From positions 1-34,087 of the forward strand of contig JAURMD010000161.1 of NCBI GenBank assembly GCA_030830875.1: a DNA stretch of 34,087 nucleotides, read 5' to 3'. Below the pieces are notes generated by a model. The model worked only from the letters and a program-made list of their open reading frames with translations. It was not told where the DNA came from and did no database searches. Shown here in pieces: positions 9,200 through 16,236 of this stretch. This DNA comes from Thermoplasmatota archaeon (GTDB lineage: Archaea; Thermoplasmatota; Poseidoniia; Poseidoniales; Poseidoniaceae). The position numbers and the translations under genes are program-made. Positions within the stretch are counted from its first letter, which is position 1. The number at the start of each line of letters is the position of its first letter.

Positions 9200-10009
9200 A
9201 TGGTACGAGTCCCAAAGAAACGGTACGAGGCGGAACTTTCCCGCTTGCAGCTTGAATTGTTGCAGATGCAGGCGTGGGTGCAATCGACGGGCGCTCGCCT
9301 TGTGGTCATCTTCGAAGGGCGGGATGCTGCCGGAAAAGGAGGGGTCATCAAGCGCATCATCGAGCACCTCAACCCACGGGCGGTGCGGGTGGTCGCCCTG
9401 CCAAAGCCAACCGAACGTGAGCGTGGTGAATGGTACTTCCAGCGTTACGTGTCTCACCTCCCAACCGCGGGTGAGGTGGTCTTGTTCGACCGTTCATGGT
9501 ACAATAGGGCAGGTGTTGAACGGGTGATGGGCTTCTGCAGCGACGAGGAGCACGCACGGTTTCTGAAGGCCGTGCCGGCCTTCGAGCAGATGCTCATTGA
9601 CGATGGCATCATGCTCAGGAAATACTGGTTCTCCGTGTCGGCCGAGGAGCAGCACGCACGCTTTCAGGCCCGCGCCGATGAGGCGCACAAACGTTGGAAA
9701 TTGAGCCCAATGGATCTTGCCTCCCTTGACAAGTGGTCCGAGTACAGCCATGCGAAGGACGAGATGTTCGCACACACCGACACGGAAGCGTCTCCTTGGT
9801 ACGTGGTCGATGCTGAAGACCAGCGCCACGCTCGATTGGATTGCATACATCACCTTCTCAGCACCGTGCCGTACGAGGGAAGGGAGCCACAACCGCTCGA
9901 CGTCCCGCCACGTCCGGTGACCTCAGACGCTCCACGTCCTCCGAAGCACGACCTCCATTGGGTGCCAGCCTGGCACGAGACCTTGCTTGAAGGGTTGAAA
10001 ACCCGTTGA
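9200..10009 (+). CDS. ppk2: Polyphosphate kinase 2 (class I PPK2)
   Basis: It moves phosphate between polyphosphate and nucleoside diphosphates; class I enzymes mostly make ATP or GTP from polyP. The 269-aa protein has Walker A GRDAAGKGG (residues 40-48), the paired KPTERERGEWYFQRY, Walker B with VLFDRSWYNRAGVERVMGF, and lid residues in RFQARADEAHKRWKLSPMD. The single-domain length and motif set fit class I. ATG 9200 is preceded by GAGGT. It sits 42 bp after the aminotransferase on the same strand and likely shares its transcript. The C-terminal 40 residues are proline-rich with no assigned role. Confidence 0.93.
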   Translation: MVRVPKKRYEAELSRLQLELLQMQAWVQSTGARLVVIFEGRDAAGKGGVIKRIIEHLNPRAVRVVALPKPTERERGEWYFQRYVSHLPTAGEVVLFDRSWYNRAGVERVMGFCSDEEHARFLKAVPAFEQMLIDDGIMLRKYWFSVSAEEQHARFQARADEAHKRWKLSPMDLASLDKWSEYSHAKDEMFAHTDTEASPWYVVDAEDQRHARLDCIHHLLSTVPYEGREPQPLDVPPRPVTSDAPRPPKHDLHWVPAWHETLLEGLKTR

Positions 10010-10034
10010 TATTCTCAACCTCACCTTTCAAATC

Positions 10035-10243
10035 GTGAGAAACGTCGGTGGTGCAGAGCGGTTGGCTCGGGTCATCTTTGGAACAGGTTTCGTGGTCGCC
10101 GATTTCTTCGCGAGCGTTCAGATTGAATTCCTCTTTCTTGGGGTGGGCCTGTGGGGGTGCTCACGTCCGCATTCGGTTACTGTCCCTTCAACGGCTTGAT
10201 GGGGCGAAACACGTGTGCAGTGGACTTCAACTCCGGTGCGTGA
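10035..10243 (+). pseudogene. DUF2892 (YgaP-type) small membrane protein gene with a -1 frameshift
   Basis: A GTG at 10035 opens a frame beginning RNVGGAERLARVIFG, the typical DUF2892 start. It runs through a hydrophobic segment to GVGLWG, then goes off-family and stops. In the next frame the sequence continues as VLTSAFGYCPFNGLMGRNTC, the typical family end, to a TGA at 10241-10243. The switch falls at a run of five G (10153-10157); a sixth G would restore a protein of about 69 aa. The ORF track misses it. GATATT lies about 25 nt before the GTG, consistent with a leaderless transcript. The break could be a sequencing or assembly error or real decay. Family members are small inner-membrane proteins, some fused to rhodanese domains. 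Confidence 0.72.
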
Positions 10244-10246
10244 GGG

Positions 10247-11743
10247 TCAGGCACCGGTGATCAGCCGATGCAGGGTTCGCACGTGCACACCTGTGGCGCC
10301 ATGCGCAACCATCGTGTTGGATTTCGCGCCCCAAAAGGTCCCTGCGATGTCCATGTGGGCCCACGGCACCTGCTCCGCGTCCTTGCCTTCGCTTTGGTTC
10401 GGCACGAACTGCTTGAGGAAGGCCGCGGCGGTGTTTGCACCCCCCCAACGGCCGGCCCCGAGGTTTCGGGTGTCGGCGATCTTTGAGTCGGTCATTTCCT
10501 TCTCGAACGCAGGCAGCAGCGGCATCGGCCATGCGAGTTCACCGACGGCGTTGCCCGCGTCATGGATGCGGGCCCGCAGGTCGTCGTCGTTGGACCACAG
10601 ACCCGTGGCTTCGTGACCAAGCGCCACGACGCATGCGCCCGTCAGCGTGGCCAGGTCGACGATGTACTCCGGCTCATATTCACCGGCCTTCCAAAGGCCA
10701 TCGGCGAGGACCAGGCGGCCTTCGGCGTCGGTGTTGAGGACTTCGATGGTCTTGCCGGAATAGCTTCGGATGACGTCCCCAGGGCGCGTCGCGTTGGCCG
10801 AGGGCATGTTCTCGGCCATGCAGGCGATGCCCGTGACCTTGCCTTCCCAGCCGGTTTCAACAAGCGCTTGAATCAGGCCGAAGACCACGGTGGAACCCCC
10901 CATGTCGTACTTCATCTCGTCCATGCCTGCAGCAGGTTTGATTGAAATGCCGCCGGTGTCGAAGGTGATGCCCTTGCCCACGATGACAGGGGCCTTGCCG
11001 GACACCTGCTTGTTCAGACTGAAAATAACCATGCAGGGTTTCCGTTCTGAGCCTTGGCCAACGGCACAGAGGCCACCCATACCTTTGTCTCGGGCTTCCT
11101 CGTAACGGATCACCGTCACCTCAAGGTTGGGCACAGACTTCGCATATTCTTCCGCCAATGAAGCGTATGCCATTGGGTACATGTCGTTCGGAGGGCAGTT
11201 TCCAAGGTCACGGGAGCGGTGAACGCCCTTCACCACGCCAGCGATGTGCTTCACACGCTCGGTGAGGGGGCCCGTGTCTTCGTCCTTGCAATGCAGACGA
11301 ACCACAAGTTCGGCCCCGTCGTCCTCGTCGTCCTCGTCCTTGGACAGGTAGGCGTCGTAGCGGTAATCGCGAAGGAGCAACCCCTCCGCCATGGCGGACA
11401 GCTCGTCCAAACTCGCACCTTCGGTGGCGACGGTGAGTTCCTTTCCATGGCTTGGTTTGATGGCGGCCACAACAGCTGCACCCGTCTCCCTCCAGACGTC
11501 GAGGTCCACCTTGTCCTCAGGGCCGAGGCCGATGAGCAACGCACGCCCGTCTTCAGCACCCACGAGGCTCAGGACCTCGCCCTTCTTTCCTTTGAAATCG
11601 CCACCCTCGAGGGCACGAGCGACCTGGTGCTTCAGCGAAGCGGGCACGCCTGTAAGCGTGGCTTCCGCCACATCGTCCCCCTTGACGAGTGGAAGGACAA
11701 GCGTGCCGTTGCTGGTGTTGGTTGGACTGACGTCGATGCGCAT
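10247..11743 (-). CDS. pepA: Leucyl aminopeptidase (M17 family)
   Basis: This is a cytosolic metallo-aminopeptidase that removes N-terminal residues from peptides. The 498-aa product has the catalytic core with VGKGITFDTGGISIKP (metal-binding Lys and Asp), MKYDMGGS, and the M17 signature NTDAEGRLVLADGL with metal-binding Asp and Glu. The N-terminal domain is weakly conserved and carries an acidic loop (KDEDDEDDG). ATG 11743 is chosen because the ORF-track start at 11878 overlaps the end of the carboxypeptidase gene; the remaining gap is 34 bp. With the secreted M14 enzyme upstream it suggests a peptide-degradation unit. Confidence 0.95.
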   Translation of the reverse strand: MRIDVSPTNTSNGTLVLPLVKGDDVAEATLTGVPASLKHQVARALEGGDFKGKKGEVLSLVGAEDGRALLIGLGPEDKVDLDVWRETGAAVVAAIKPSHGKELTVATEGASLDELSAMAEGLLLRDYRYDAYLSKDEDDEDDGAELVVRLHCKDEDTGPLTERVKHIAGVVKGVHRSRDLGNCPPNDMYPMAYASLAEEYAKSVPNLEVTVIRYEEARDKGMGGLCAVGQGSERKPCMVIFSLNKQVSGKAPVIVGKGITFDTGGISIKPAAGMDEMKYDMGGSTVVFGLIQALVETGWEGKVTGIACMAENMPSANATRPGDVIRSYSGKTIEVLNTDAEGRLVLADGLWKAGEYEPEYIVDLATLTGACVVALGHEATGLWSNDDDLRARIHDAGNAVGELAWPMPLLPAFEKEMTDSKIADTRNLGAGRWGGANTAAAFLKQFVPNQSEGKDAEQVPWAHMDIAGTFWGAKSNTMVAHGATGVHVRTLHRLITGA

Positions 11744-11777
11744 AGGAAGCCCCGATGCCGCTCCGGGGCGAAGCACT

Positions 11778-13139
11778 TCAATGCTCGCCACGGTCGTTGT
11801 CCTCGTCACGTTCACGGGCTTTTCGCTCGACGGCCACGGCTGCGATGAGGCTGGCGACAAGGAGCGGGGCCGTTCCAAAGGGCAACGCGGAGCCTTCGAT
11901 TGACGGTCGGAGGTTCACCACCGTCGACGGGACGCTTTCGTTCACCCACTGGGCAGCGTCAATCACGCGTTTCTGGTAGTTCAGGTTCCACGTGCCGCCC
12001 TGCTCAACCAGACTTCGTTTGAATGGAAAAACCGCTGCGGCATTGGCGCTCGCGTTGACCGTGAACATCGAAGATGCCCAAAGCACCTCACCTTCTTGGT
12101 TGTGGTATTCCAGCGAGGCGTTCGCGGTGGTGGCGTGGCCGAGGTTTTCCACGTTGATGGTGACCTCGTCGTCACCGATGACAAGGGAAGCAACCTCGAG
12201 CCGAGCACGCCAATACCACACGTTCTCAATCAGGTACTCCATCACATCGAGTTCCTCACCAAGCCTGCTTGAGAGGGGCTCGGTGGTTCCCGGCAGCCAT
12301 TGTTCGTCGTCTGTTTCGAAGGTGAAGGTTGGAAAACCCATCACGCCATAGCCGTAGTCACGGCTCGTACCCGAATTTGGGTAGAGGCCTTGGTTCGCGT
12401 TCTGAATCGGGATGTCCGAAATGCCGTCATGGACGACGTCCCGGATGTAATGGAAGAGTTCCCAATCCACCGGCTGGTCAGGGACAATACCCCACGGGTA
12501 GAGCATGATCCACACGCCGGTGTGCATGGTGACGTACAGGTCGGCGTTCGGAACCACCTCGCGCATGTAGATCCCGTTGGCCGTCGTTTCAGGCTCGCTG
12601 AAGGGGCCGCTTCCCGGCTGGGTTTCGTCGTGTTCGTTCCAATGGTGGTCGTAGTTCCGATTCAAGTCAACCTGCCGAACATTCCAGCGCGTGTCCATGT
12701 CGTTTCCGTCGGCGTTCAGCATGACCAAGATGTGCAACTCCGTGGTTTGAAGCACCTTGACGACTGCTTCGTCCCCCTCAGCCCAGCCTTCGATGTAGTG
12801 CTCCGCCACCAAGAAAGCGAGGGCGGTCCCAAGGTGCTCGTTCCCGTGATGACCCCCGTCGATGTAGACCACTTCCTTCTTGGTCCCGTCGGGTTTGGTG
12901 TCTACGCTCCAATCGGAGATGCGCACCACGTGGAGCGCGCGCCCAAGGACCGTTTCGCCCGCAGACGTGAGGTCCACGATGTCAGGATGGTCATCGGCCC
13001 ATGCGTTGACGTCGAGCGTCAGTTGAGCATGGGTGTGGTAGATGTGCTCCTGCACAATGTCGGGCTGCTGGGCCTGCACCACGCCGGAACAGAGGGTCGC
13101 AAGGACGATGGTTGCGAGAAGGATGGCTCGCCCGCGCAT
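11778..13139 (-). CDS. Exported M14 zinc carboxypeptidase with C-terminal membrane anchor
   Basis: It is predicted to cleave C-terminal residues from peptides outside the cell. The 453-aa protein has a signal peptide (RGRAILLATIVLATLCSGVVQA), zinc site GGHHGNEH (His98, Glu101), NADGNDMDTRWN and VDLNRNYDHHW with substrate-binding Asn-Arg, a third zinc-ligand His in VTMHTGV, and catalytic Glu in FTFETDDE. A beta-rich region with three N-x-S/T sequons (NAS, NAS, NES) leads to a hydrophobic stretch near PLLVASLIAAVAV and a charged tail, fitting a surface-anchored enzyme. ATG 13139 starts directly at the signal peptide. It lies between a small conserved gene and pepA on the same strand. Confidence 0.9.
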   Translation of the reverse strand: MRGRAILLATIVLATLCSGVVQAQQPDIVQEHIYHTHAQLTLDVNAWADDHPDIVDLTSAGETVLGRALHVVRISDWSVDTKPDGTKKEVVYIDGGHHGNEHLGTALAFLVAEHYIEGWAEGDEAVVKVLQTTELHILVMLNADGNDMDTRWNVRQVDLNRNYDHHWNEHDETQPGSGPFSEPETTANGIYMREVVPNADLYVTMHTGVWIMLYPWGIVPDQPVDWELFHYIRDVVHDGISDIPIQNANQGLYPNSGTSRDYGYGVMGFPTFTFETDDEQWLPGTTEPLSSRLGEELDVMEYLIENVWYWRARLEVASLVIGDDEVTINVENLGHATTANASLEYHNQEGEVLWASSMFTVNASANAAAVFPFKRSLVEQGGTWNLNYQKRVIDAAQWVNESVPSTVVNLRPSIEGSALPFGTAPLLVASLIAAVAVERKARERDEDNDRGEH

Positions 13140-13194
13140 GGCATGACCACGCAATATGGTCTGAAGACCCTTGCCGCTGGTCCGCATCACGCGT

Positions 13195-13614
13195 TCACCA
13201 GTCGGAGGTGAAGGCGTTGGGGTTCGTTACACGTTCGGATTCACGCATCCAGATCGTGGAGCCGTCGCCAGCGTAGATGTCGGCGTACGGGTCCGCGTCG
13301 TCGCTGTCGAGGTTGCGCTGCATGTACGCCTCGACGCGCTCGCGAAGGTCGGGCTTGAATTTCCAGTAGTGAATGCGCCATTCGCGACCGTCCCAGAGCG
13401 TGGTTTCTTCGGATTCCGTGGTGAGCAGGTCCCAATCTTGGAACATGTAGAACAAGTTGCGGTCGTTGGGTTCCAAGGCATTGTCAATGATGCGGTTGTA
13501 GAAACCAAAGAAGCCGAGGGCGTGTTCTGCCATGCCGCGGGCGACCTCCATGTCCATGTCCGTGTCGATGTGCTGCTGGATGGCGCGCGTCAGGTCCTCA
13601 AGGGTCATGCTCAT
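13195..13614 (-). CDS. Small conserved archaeal protein (DUF6015-like, tentative)
   Basis: The product has 139 aa, is soluble and has no signal or membrane segment. It starts MSMTLEDLTRAIQQHI, followed by a helical part with HALGFFGFYNRIIDN, an aromatic FYMFQDWDLL, and ETTLWDGREWRIHYWK, a combination I associate from memory with a Thermoplasmatota family labelled DUF6015. That label is unverified and the function is unknown. The much longer ORF-track frame (13195-14667) is mostly a shadow of speB; the protein-like composition begins only at ATG 13614 (or 13608). A TATA-like AATATACA on this strand at about 13661-13669 supports this start. It is divergent from speB and first in the run that includes both peptidases. 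Confidence 0.72.
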   Translation of the reverse strand: MSMTLEDLTRAIQQHIDTDMDMEVARGMAEHALGFFGFYNRIIDNALEPNDRNLFYMFQDWDLLTTESEETTLWDGREWRIHYWKFKPDLRERVEAYMQRNLDSDDADPYADIYAGDGSTIWMRESERVTNPNAFTSDW

Positions 13615-13660
13615 CCGAATCACCGTTTCCGCCGCGTGACAACATTCTCCCGCGACGGTA

Positions 13661-13692
13661 GTGTATATTGTTCGACACCCTATATGAACAAT
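13661..13692. promoter_or_regulatory. Divergent promoter with inverted repeat ATTGTTC-N12-GAACAAT
   Basis: The gap between the 139-aa gene (minus) and speB (plus) carries a TATA-like box for each direction: AATATACA on minus (about 13661-13669) and CTATATGA on plus (about 13680-13687). A perfect 7-bp inverted repeat, ATTGTTC at 13667-13673 and GAACAAT at 13686-13692, overlaps both. Such placement would let a dimeric repressor block both promoters. The regulator is not identified. Confidence 0.5.
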
Positions 13693-13719
13693 CCGAGGGA
13701 TGTGCTGACCTGAAGGACG

Positions 13720-14766
13720 TTGGCCTACGCCAATCCTCATCATCTTGCACCGTTCCGAGGAAGCATGGAGGGCAAGGTTCCAACCATGCTCGGGCTCGAT
13801 GAGGATGCATGGGCCGCGCCGGACGTGGTCGTGCTTCCACTGCCGTACGAGCTGACAACCTCCTACGGGCAAGGGACGGCGGACGGCCCAATGGCCTGCC
13901 TGGAGGCCAGCGCACAGGTAGAACTGCACGACGTCGTCCTTGAGGAGGACCTCCCTGCGGGGTTGACGTTTCGAACGGAACGCCCTTGGTCGAGCGAGGC
14001 GGGCAACCTTCTCGAGCAACTCGATGATCTGGAAGGTTACGTCCGACCATGGGCTGCAGGTGATGTGTTTCCCCTCGCCCTTGGTGGAGAGCACGGCATC
14101 CTCCCTCCGGTGCTGGCCGCGATGCGGGATCACCCCGCGCTTGAGGGCGACCTCAGCCGCCTTACCGTGGTACAGATCGACGCACACGCCGACCTCCGTT
14201 CGGAATTGGACGGCGAAGTCTGGTCGCACGCATGCGCCGCTGCACGCGCCCTTGATTTGGGTGTAGGCCGCCTTATCCAACTCGGCATTCGAGCACATTC
14301 GCTCGAGGAAGAGCAGCGAATACGAGATGACGACCGCATCGAAACCCATTTCGCTCGAAATCTGATGTCCCCCTGCGGTGGTGCCGCAGCGTGGGCACGC
14401 CTCATAGCGTCGTTGAACGCCATCGAAGGACCGGTTCATCTGACCATTGACATCGACGGATTGGACGGAACGCTTGTTCCCGCGACCGGAACGCCGGTGC
14501 CAGGAGGCCTTACGTTTTGGCACGCCTTCGAGGCCATCGATGCCGTGTTTGGAGCGGCGAAAGCCACCGTCGTCAGTGCCGACGTCAACGAAATTTGCCG
14601 GCAGGAAGGCTCTCCTTTGACCCAATTTACCGCTGCAATGTTGGCCACGAAGGTGATTGGAGCGCACGTAAACGCACGACGGGAGGGTCGCTGGACTGCA
14701 TCTTGTTCTTCGACACCGGGGCCACGCCCGTCCGCTCCTCGGAACACGTTTTCATGGTGGAATTGA
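13720..14766 (+). CDS. speB: Agmatinase/arginase-family ureohydrolase (C-terminus possibly frameshifted)
   Basis: It probably hydrolyses agmatine to putrescine and urea with two manganese ions. Metal-binding motifs are all present: GGEHG (His125), DAHADLR (Asp154, His156, Asp158) and DIDGLDG (Asp244, Asp246), followed by GTPVPGGLTF and DVNEI. Adjacent speD and DHS genes favour agmatinase over arginase. The TTG start at 13720 fits the promoter at about 13680; ATG 13765 after GAGGAA is the alternative. After about residue 320 the tail turns Ser/Pro/Trp-rich with poor codon third-position GC. The neighbouring frame gives a better-looking tail (LDCILFFDTGATPV...) ending at 14777, only 6 bp before speD, so a one-base loss near 14670-14700 is suspected. 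Confidence 0.88.
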   Translation: MAYANPHHLAPFRGSMEGKVPTMLGLDEDAWAAPDVVVLPLPYELTTSYGQGTADGPMACLEASAQVELHDVVLEEDLPAGLTFRTERPWSSEAGNLLEQLDDLEGYVRPWAAGDVFPLALGGEHGILPPVLAAMRDHPALEGDLSRLTVVQIDAHADLRSELDGEVWSHACAAARALDLGVGRLIQLGIRAHSLEEEQRIRDDDRIETHFARNLMSPCGGAAAWARLIASLNAIEGPVHLTIDIDGLDGTLVPATGTPVPGGLTFWHAFEAIDAVFGAAKATVVSADVNEICRQEGSPLTQFTAAMLATKVIGAHVNARREGRWTASCSSTPGPRPSAPRNTFSWWN

Positions 14767-14783
14767 AACATCCTTGACAGGAT

Positions 14784-15230
14784 ATGCATAAAAGCCCGAG
14801 TTCATCCGCTCGCGCATTGACCCACCAACCGCCTGAAGGCTCCCACGGCAAGCATGTGGTGCTTGACTTCACCGGGTATGCCCCTCCGGTCGCTGACGAT
14901 GGCGGTTGGATGCTCGAGGTGATGCGCGCTGCGGTTGGGCGGAGCACCGCCCGCGAAGTGCACGCACACGTCGAACGGTTTGATGGTGCTGTGTCCCCTC
15001 CCGGCTTTGCCGCAGTGGTGCTTCTTGACGAAAGTCACGTGAGCGCGCACTGCTACTCCGAACTTGGTTGGCTCGCTGTTGACTGCTTTACCTGTGGCTC
15101 GACCGACCCGATCGGCATCGCGGACGACATTTCGGCAGCCCTCATTGCCGCGATGCCAGACCTTGTCCTGCGCCACCGCGCTGAAATGCCCCGCTTCGTG
15201 CACGGCGAGGTGGTACACCTGGGGGCCTGA
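14784..15230 (+). CDS. speD: S-adenosylmethionine decarboxylase proenzyme (bacterial/archaeal SpeD type)
   Basis: It is a pyruvoyl enzyme that makes decarboxylated SAM, the aminopropyl donor for spermidine. The 148-aa precursor has LLDESHVSAHCYSELGW, where self-cleavage is expected between Glu83 and Ser84 to create the pyruvoyl group, and DCFTCG. By alignment in my head with Thermotoga SpeD, Ser84, His89 and Cys104 match the catalytic Ser63, His68 and Cys83. An N-terminal extension of about 20 residues precedes the conserved GKHVVLDF. The next gene starts 2 bp after the stop, so translational coupling is likely. No spermidine synthase (speE) is adjacent. Confidence 0.92.
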   Translation: MHKSPSSSARALTHQPPEGSHGKHVVLDFTGYAPPVADDGGWMLEVMRAAVGRSTAREVHAHVERFDGAVSPPGFAAVVLLDESHVSAHCYSELGWLAVDCFTCGSTDPIGIADDISAALIAAMPDLVLRHRAEMPRFVHGEVVHLGA

Positions 15231-15232
15231 GG

Positions 15233-16192
15233 ATGTCGGTCCGCGACTTCGTGGACCATCATTACGAACACTTCAACGCGGGTACGTTGCGAGAAACAGC
15301 CCACAGCCTTGTGCAGTTCCTCCACGATGGAGGGAAATTGATGCTGACCTTGGCGGGAGCGATGAGCACGGCGGGAATGGGGCGGCTCATCGCGCCAATG
15401 ATCCGTGCAGGTCACATCGGCGCGGTTTCCTGCACAGGTGCGAACCTCGAGGAAGACGTCTTTCGACTCGTGGCCCACGACCACTACGAGCGCCTCCCCA
15501 ATTGGCGCGACCTGTCCGCCGAAGATGAGGTGGCCCTTCTTGAGCGCGGCATGAACCGCGTGACCGACGTATGCATTCCCGAGGAAGAAGCGTTCCGAGC
15601 CCTCGAAGGGCACCTGCTCAAGCGCTGGCGCTCGGCCGGTGAAGCGGGCACGCGTGCCCTGCCGCATCGCTACCTCTACGACCTCCTCACCTCGGGCGAT
15701 TTGGACGGTGCGATGCAGGCCGACCCAACGACGAGTTGGCTGCTCGCCGCAGCCGAAGCCGACTTGCCCTTGCTCGTGCCGGGATGGGAGGATTCGACCT
15801 TGGGCAACATCCTGACTGCTCGCGTCCTGCAAGGTGAGGTGGCTTCCACGGATGTTGTGCGTGGAGGTTTGGACTACATGTTGGAGCTCGCGCAATGGTA
15901 TCAGGCACAACAAGGCCCCATTGGTTTCCTTCAGGTTGGTGGTGGAATCGCCGGAGATTTCCCAATTTGCGTGGTACCGATGCTGAATCAAGACCTCGAC
16001 CATGGCGTCCCGCTCTGGTCCTGGTTCGCTCAAATCTCGGAGTCGTCGACCTCCTACGGTGGCTATTCAGGAGCCCCTCCTAACGAGAAGATCACGTGGG
16101 GGAAACTCTCACCCACCACCCCCCGCTTCATCATCGAGTCTGACGCGACCATCGTGCTCCCGCTGCTGATCGGGTACGTGCTCGACCTCTGA
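15233..16192 (+). CDS. Deoxyhypusine synthase family protein
   Basis: DHS moves the aminobutyl group of spermidine to a lysine of aIF5A. Related family members, mainly in bacteria, instead make homospermidine. The 319-aa protein has LTLAGAMSTAGMG, SCTGANLEEDVF, RVTDVCIPEEEAF, GGGIAGDFPI and GAPPNEKITWGK, in which Lys291 corresponds to the lysine that forms the covalent intermediate in human DHS. The NLEEDVFRLVAHDHYERLPNWRDL style resembles the bacterial DHS-like clade as I remember it. Its place directly after speD (2-bp gap) links it to polyamine chemistry. Whether the substrate is aIF5A or a polyamine cannot be settled here. Confidence 0.9.
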   Translation: MSVRDFVDHHYEHFNAGTLRETAHSLVQFLHDGGKLMLTLAGAMSTAGMGRLIAPMIRAGHIGAVSCTGANLEEDVFRLVAHDHYERLPNWRDLSAEDEVALLERGMNRVTDVCIPEEEAFRALEGHLLKRWRSAGEAGTRALPHRYLYDLLTSGDLDGAMQADPTTSWLLAAAEADLPLLVPGWEDSTLGNILTARVLQGEVASTDVVRGGLDYMLELAQWYQAQQGPIGFLQVGGGIAGDFPICVVPMLNQDLDHGVPLWSWFAQISESSTSYGGYSGAPPNEKITWGKLSPTTPRFIIESDATIVLPLLIGYVLDL

Positions 16193-16236
16193 CAATTGGC
16201 AGACACCCATATGAGGGTCCATGATGAGGTTCTGTC

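Noticed and set aside
8246-9457. 403-aa minus-strand ORF
   Set aside because: It is antisense to the aminotransferase and PPK2 and shows no recognisable motif.
13195-14667. 490-aa minus-strand ORF in the track
   Set aside because: Only its last 139 codons look like protein. The rest is antisense to speB, which has intact metal-binding motifs.
14436-14789. 117-aa minus-strand ORF over the speB tail
   Set aside because: No start signal and no family motif; the plus strand has better codon usage across the same bases.
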